Assembly (NCBI GenBank): GCA_020631815.1
Contig: JACKGW010000012.1
Span: forward strand, 1 to 64,000
Direction: 5' to 3'
Origin: Planctomycetota bacterium
GTDB lineage: Bacteria > Planctomycetota > PLA2 > JAEUHO01
DNA length: 64,000 nt
Position 1 is the stretch's first letter, and each line of letters begins with the position of its first letter. The notes below the pieces were generated by a model. It saw only the letters and a list, made by a program, of their open reading frames with translations. It did not search any database and had not been told where the DNA came from. Position numbers and translations under genes: made by a program. Positions 60,216 through 64,000 of the stretch are shown here, in pieces.

Positions 60216-61205
60216 CTAGGCAAGCTCGCCGTGCATTCGCTGAAGGCATCGACGCACGAGGATGGCATAGCGGCGCGCGTAGAGCGGGTCCGCGTGGATG
60301 GCGCGCCGGTGTGCCCTGATCCAACGAGCGGGCATCGTCGCACTGCATGCCAGCCGTTGCGTGATGGCAACCTGCGACTGTCCGGCCACGTCGGCCAAGA
60401 GCGAAGCGTGGGCGACTGTCAGCGCGTCCTGCTGGCGTGCGCCGGAGAGCTGCAGCGGCCAGGGGTCTCCGCCGCGACGAGCACGGCGCCCGGCTGCGTG
60501 GGCATCGCCGATGCGGCGCGGTGAGCGTGCCCAAGCCGGCACCCCTGCGGCGTCGACGTCGCCCAGTTCCATCATCCGTCGTCGCTGCGGAGCAGAGTTC
60601 GTCGTGTGTCACCGCGCGCAACGCGCCATGCAACTTGCTCTGATCTCGAAGCGCGGCCCATACAGCGCGTCGTACACCTCTTCCGGCGTCCCAGTTACGA
60701 ATGGCATGCTCGCCTTGTGCCAGTCGATGAGCTCCATGGATAGGCACTTCCGTCGTGGATGGCCAGCTCGGATCCTCTCTCGGCACTGCCGAACGGGAAG
60801 AGGTGTGGCTGCGAGACGATCCGCGCATCGACCGGATTCTGGTCGATGTAGCGGATGATCGTCCGCTCGTGGGAGCGTGAGCGAATTGGGTGGCTGAGGA
60901 AGCGACCACGGAACAGCGGGCCGTCACGGTGTCGGGAGCGATTGAACCAGCGGACGTAGCTGTTCTGGACCAAGCCGCATGGTCTCGCTGAGCTGCCCAT
61001 CGAGACTGCGCACAAGCAGATGGAAGTGAGACAGCATGAACGTGTAGGCATAGACCTTGATTCGGGCTCGTCTCGATGCGCACGTGAGCAGCGCCAAGAA
61101 CTTCCGTACGTCGGCTGCGCTCTCAAACACGGTGCGCCGCGCGATGCCGCGGTTCATCACGTGATGCAAGAGGCCGGGTTCGTCGTGTCGTCGGGCGCGC
61201 GGCAC
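60216..61205 (-). pseudogene. REP-associated tyrosine transposase (RAYT, Y1_Tnp), frameshifted
   Basis: The reading frames in order encode one RAYT-type transposase. The first (from ATG 61205) has LLHHVMNRGIARRTVF and the metal-binding HFHLL in YAYTFMLSHFHLLVRSLDG. The next frame has the catalytic Tyr in LVQNSYVRWFNRSRHRDGPLFRGRF, then IIRYIDQNPVDARIV and AYPWSS. The third continues with TGTPEEVYDALYGPRF, and the last (60216-60575) is a helix-turn-helix-like tail. At least three frame changes separate these pieces; the first lies near 60972 and is explained by one extra T. The element is dead in cis. It lies between inverted hairpin copies B and C. Confidence 0.85.
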
Positions 61206-61256
61206 ACGGGGGCGACGCCGCGTGGCCGCGCGCGGTCACGCGAGTACGAAGACGCG

Positions 61257-61354
61257 GTACGGAGGCGGGGAATTCTTCCGCAACTTGCCGATCGACACCC
61301 CCGCATGGGAAGGCCCACTTCGGCAAGTTGCGGAAGAAATCCCCGCCTCCGTAC
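61257..61354 (-). repeat. Long hairpin repeat with conserved CCTTCCCATGCGG loop (copy C, inverted)
   Basis: Two 35-base arms (61257-61291 and 61320-61354) flank a 28-base loop that reads CCGCATGGGAAGG, the complement of the loop of copy B. The single T/A difference between the two arms is also inverted relative to copy B, so B and C are exact mirror copies. The arms pair at all but one position. Confidence 0.85.
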
Positions 61355-61378
61355 GGGCTCTCCGACTCCCAGTTCCCG

Positions 61379-62782
61379 CTAGCGGCCCGGGGCGGGGAGG
61401 TCGGCGGGTGGGGGGACGGGCTCGACGCTGACGAACTGGACGACGCCGGCGGCGGCCCAGCCGCGGTCGTCGCGGACGCTGGCGCGCAGGATGCGCAGGC
61501 CCGGTTGGTCCGGGTGCACCACCACGTCGACGACGTGACGGGACCCTGCCTCCAACAGCTCGATGCGTTCTTCGATCCGCTCGCGACCCCCGCGCAGGCG
61601 TGCACCCTCGGCGGGCTCGAGCACCAAGGTCAGCCCGCGGAAGTTGACCCCGCCGCGGTTCTCGACGGCGAGCTCGAGGCGGAATGCCTCCTCGGCACGT
61701 ACGTCGCGCGGGCCGTGTGACACGAGTGCCAACGCCAGGCGCGGGCCCGCACGCGGCACCTTGCGCTCTTCCCGCACGGTGGCGCCACGCGCGAGGACTT
61801 CGATGCGGTTGGTGGCACCGGCAGCCGCCCAACCGCGCGGCTCGCGGCACGACGCCAAGAGCGACGCGCTTCCCGCGCGCCCGAGTCGCACGCGTACCGT
61901 GCGCGTCTCGACGGCGTCGGCCTCCAGGCGCTCGATGCGATCTCGCCAGAGGCCACCCTGGGACCCCTGGATGACGACGTCGTCGCGCGAAGACAACCCC
62001 ACCTCGACGCCGTCCAAACGTGCCTCGCCGGCGTTGCGGACCTTGAGCACCGCATCGACCGTGTCGCCCGCTGCCGCCGAGGCCGGCAGCTCGACCACGA
62101 GGTCCAGGGCGAGACGACGTCCGGGGTGGTCGCCCACGATCGGCGGCGCCGCCGGCGCGTCACTGGTGACGGGCGGCACGACGGCAGGCGGTCCGGGCAT
62201 CGGCGGCGTCGGCGGCCGCTCGGGCACGTCGGGCACCGGAGGGCCAGGCGTGGAGGGCTGGGCGTCGGGCGTCGTCGGCTCCGGCGTGGTGGCCGCAGCA
62301 CCTGCTGCGTCGGACCCCTCAGCATCGGGGACCAGGCCCTCCGGAGGGGTCACCGTGACGCCAGGATCCACGACCTCCGGAGCCGGCGGGGCCACCACGT
62401 CGGAGGCGTCGCTCCAGTCGTCCTCGCCCGCCGCGCCCATGCCGTCGGTCGTCGCCTCGGGCTCAGGCGTGTCGGGTGGCAGTAGCGCCGGGTCGACGGG
62501 CGCGTCCGGGGACTGGTTGTCCTCCGGGGGCGGCGGAGGCGTGCGCGCGGGGCGCGGGTCGCCGTCGGGCACGTCGTAGCGCGACACGACCACGGGCGAG
62601 TGCTCGGGCTCCTGGACCTCGCCTTCGTCTTGGCGATGGCCGATCAGCCCGAAGCCCAAGCCGGCCACCAGCGCACCGCAGAGCACGGCGACGCCAGCCA
62701 GCGAACGGTCGGTACGGGCCACCGGGTCCGCAGGACGCGCGGCGGCGTCCGTGGTGGGGGGAGCTTCGCTCACGCCTGCCAT
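61379..62782 (-). CDS. Membrane-anchored protein with proline-rich linker and DUF11-like beta domains
   Basis: A 467-residue protein. A hydrophobic segment (SLAGVAVLCGALVAGLGFGLIG, about residues 27-48) anchors it, and a 150-residue Pro/Ala/Asp/Glu-rich disordered stretch follows. The C-terminal 260 residues contain two to three repeats with RNAGEARLDGVEVGLSS and ENRGGVNFRGLTLVLEP, the pattern of DUF11/CARDB adhesion-type domains. These sit outside the cytoplasmic membrane. The start ATG 62782 overlaps a GGAAGG; GTG 62773 fits that ribosome site better. Its companion at 62850 has the same domain type. Confidence 0.65.
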   Translation of the reverse strand: MAGVSEAPPTTDAAARPADPVARTDRSLAGVAVLCGALVAGLGFGLIGHRQDEGEVQEPEHSPVVVSRYDVPDGDPRPARTPPPPPEDNQSPDAPVDPALLPPDTPEPEATTDGMGAAGEDDWSDASDVVAPPAPEVVDPGVTVTPPEGLVPDAEGSDAAGAAATTPEPTTPDAQPSTPGPPVPDVPERPPTPPMPGPPAVVPPVTSDAPAAPPIVGDHPGRRLALDLVVELPASAAAGDTVDAVLKVRNAGEARLDGVEVGLSSRDDVVIQGSQGGLWRDRIERLEADAVETRTVRVRLGRAGSASLLASCREPRGWAAAGATNRIEVLARGATVREERKVPRAGPRLALALVSHGPRDVRAEEAFRLELAVENRGGVNFRGLTLVLEPAEGARLRGGRERIEERIELLEAGSRHVVDVVVHPDQPGLRILRASVRDDRGWAAAGVVQFVSVEPVPPPADLPAPGR

Positions 62783-62849
62783 CCTTCCAGAGGTCGAGGC
62801 TCCAGCGTACGCGCAGGGGCGGACCCTGCAGGGACCCCGGGACAGGGCC

Positions 62850-63713
62850 CTACCGCGTCCCCACGCGGACCACGTGCACCCCGACGGCCCGGATGCTCCC
62901 GTCCGGCAACGTGGCCAGGATCTGCACCTGATGGCGCCCTCCGCGCTTGGGGAAGAAGCGCAGGGTCAGGGCCGCGTGGCGGTCCGGCTCCAGGCGCGGC
63001 AGGCGGCGCGAGGTCTCGCCGCCGTCGAGGATCTCGAGATCGGAACCCGGCTCCACGTCCAGGCGCACGTCGTCCAGGGGCGCGCCTAGGGTCTGCACGA
63101 CGACCGTCAGCTCGAACGGCGCCTCGTCGCTGACTTGGTGCGGCCCCCGCGTCACCACGAGGAGCGCCTGTTCCAGCACGGGCGCGAGGCGCGCGCGATC
63201 CGCGGCGTCCGGCTTGACCTCGATGCGCGCTCGTGCCACCGCGCGAGCTCCGCCCTTGGCGTCACCCACGGAGGCCTGCAGGTCGTGGATCCCTGCCTTG
63301 TCGAACGCCAAGGCGACCACGTGGCGACCCGTGGTCTGCGGCTCCAGTCGCTCCCAGCGGACCGCGGTGTTCGCAGCGTCCACGCGCGTGCCTTCCGGCG
63401 TGACGAGCGCAAGGGTCACGTCATCGAGCGGCAGCGAGCCGGCGTTCTCCGCGAGCAACGTCACCTGCAGCGGCGCGCCGGGTACGACCTCGGCCGGCGC
63501 TTCCACGGCGAGGCGCAGGGCGACGACGTCGCCGTCTTCCTCGCCCAGCTGCGGGGGACGCTCGCGGATCGGAACCGGTTGCCAGCGCTTCCAGGCAACG
63601 ATGCTGATCAACGACACCGCCAGCAGCACGCCGAGCAACGGCAGCGTGTCGTACCAACGGCGCGGCGGCGGCCCCGAGGACGCGGGCGTGCGGTGTGCGG
63701 TCGACGCGCTCAT
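62850..63713 (-). CDS. Membrane-anchored protein with DUF11/CARDB-like beta domains
   Basis: A 287-residue protein. Residues 20-42 (WYDTLPLLGVLLAVSLISIVAWK) anchor it. Two beta domains follow: LAVEAPAEVVPGAPLQVTLLAENAGSLPLDDVTLALVTPEGT and ALLVVTRGPHQVSDEAPFELTVVVQTLGAPLDDVRLDVEPGSDLEIL. These resemble DUF11/CARDB sandwiches. It starts 11 bases after the pntB stop and lies upstream of the related gene at 61379, so the pair is probably cotranscribed with pntB. No enzyme motif is seen. Confidence 0.7.
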   Translation of the reverse strand: MSASTAHRTPASSGPPPRRWYDTLPLLGVLLAVSLISIVAWKRWQPVPIRERPPQLGEEDGDVVALRLAVEAPAEVVPGAPLQVTLLAENAGSLPLDDVTLALVTPEGTRVDAANTAVRWERLEPQTTGRHVVALAFDKAGIHDLQASVGDAKGGARAVARARIEVKPDAADRARLAPVLEQALLVVTRGPHQVSDEAPFELTVVVQTLGAPLDDVRLDVEPGSDLEILDGGETSRRLPRLEPDRHAALTLRFFPKRGGRHQVQILATLPDGSIRAVGVHVVRVGTR

Positions 63714-63723
63714 CGTTGCCGGG

Positions 63724-64000
63724 TCAGAGCGCCTTGACCTCGCTGACGAGCGCCAGCACGGTCTTCTTCGCATCGCCGAACAGCATCATCGTCTTCGGGT
63801 CGAAGAAGAGCTCGTTGTCCGTGCCGGCGAAGCCCGTCCCGAGGCTGCGCTTGAGGATGATCACGTTGCGGGCCTTGTCCGCGTCGAGGATCGGCATGCC
63901 GTAGATGGGGCTCGACGGGTCGCTGCGTGCCGAAGGATTGACCACGTCGTTGGCGCCGATGACCAGCGCCACGTCGGCGGTCTCGAAGTAGGGGTTGACC
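63724..64000 (-). CDS. pntB: NAD(P) transhydrogenase subunit beta, C-terminal fragment
   Basis: The last 92 codons of PntB are visible; the gene continues past the right edge. The peptide holds the domain III NADP(H)-binding landmarks: VNPYFETADVALVIGANDVVNPSARSDPSSPIYGMPIL, then VIILKRSLGTGFAGTDNELFF (the KRSM-like lid) and TMMLFGDAKKTV. PntAB couples proton entry to reduction of NADP+ by NADH at the inner membrane. No substitution in the visible motifs suggests loss of activity. Confidence 0.95.
   Translation of the reverse strand, partial: VNPYFETADVALVIGANDVVNPSARSDPSSPIYGMPILDADKARNVIILKRSLGTGFAGTDNELFFDPKTMMLFGDAKKTVLALVSEVKAL

Noticed and set aside
60216..60575. Separate small gene on the minus strand
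   Set aside because: Its helix-turn-helix-like peptide lies downstream of and in order with the other RAYT pieces, so it is read as the frameshifted C-terminal part of the transposase.

Overview
This window is about 70% GC or more and reads like a chromosomal segment of a Planctomycetota-type bacterium. The evidence is a mix of ECF sigma factors of the Sigma70_ECF (PF07638-like) kind next to a Pkn-type Ser/Thr kinase, several large proteins built from carboxypeptidase regulatory-like beta-sandwich repeats (two of them fused behind an ECF sigma factor and a membrane segment), a compact gspDEFGHIJ secretion cluster, and many secreted or lipid-anchored proteins of unknown function. No 16S rRNA or other marker that fixes the taxon is present, so the phylum is an inference; a myxobacterial or related lineage is the main alternative.

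Layout. 0-6.4 kb: the start of a redoxin gene, a peroxiredoxin whose peroxidatic cysteine codon is an in-frame TGA (read here as selenocysteine), a GNAT-like protein, a two-gene YeeE/YedE sulfur-compound transporter, an ECF sigma factor with a zinc-binding tail divergent from a membrane-anchored protein, and a VOC protein. 6.4-27.4 kb: a surface and signalling region with carboxypeptidase-regulatory-repeat proteins, a Tat-lipoprotein intradiol-dioxygenase-like protein, ilvE, two membrane-tethered ECF sigma fusions, lipoproteins, and an ECF sigma / Ser-Thr kinase operon. 27.4-32.6 kb: a patch of small accessory genes (lipoprotein, DUF2004-like, VOC, GIY-YIG, DUF1444-like) with less biased codon use, ending beside a tRNA-Val. 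33-45.8 kb: housekeeping and transport genes: ald, MATE pump, WYL regulator, miaA, a membrane-fused nadD, serS and a large MscS-family channel. 45.8-46.7 kb: a gene-free mosaic of degenerate short palindromic repeats. 46.7-55.6 kb: the type II secretion/pseudopilin operon on the minus strand, transcribed D-E-F-G'-G-H-I-J. 56-60 kb: rpsU and a very large polytopic protein with a spermidine-synthase-like domain. 60-61.4 kb: a decayed REP-associated tyrosine transposase (RAYT) flanked by two inverted copies of a long hairpin repeat, whose divergent relative lies at 37.9 kb. 61.4-64 kb: two membrane-anchored, proline-rich or beta-sandwich proteins and the 3' end of pntB.

How the parts fit. The secretion cluster and the many signal-peptide proteins describe a cell with heavy envelope traffic. 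The sigma/anchor fusions, the sigma factor with a zinc tail and the sigma-kinase pair are three different ways of tying transcription to envelope or cytoplasmic signals. The selenoprotein peroxiredoxin implies that the genome encodes Sec machinery elsewhere (selA, selB, selC, selD); the seryl-tRNA synthetase present here would also charge tRNA-Sec. Domain calls come from reading the sequences; no database search was possible.
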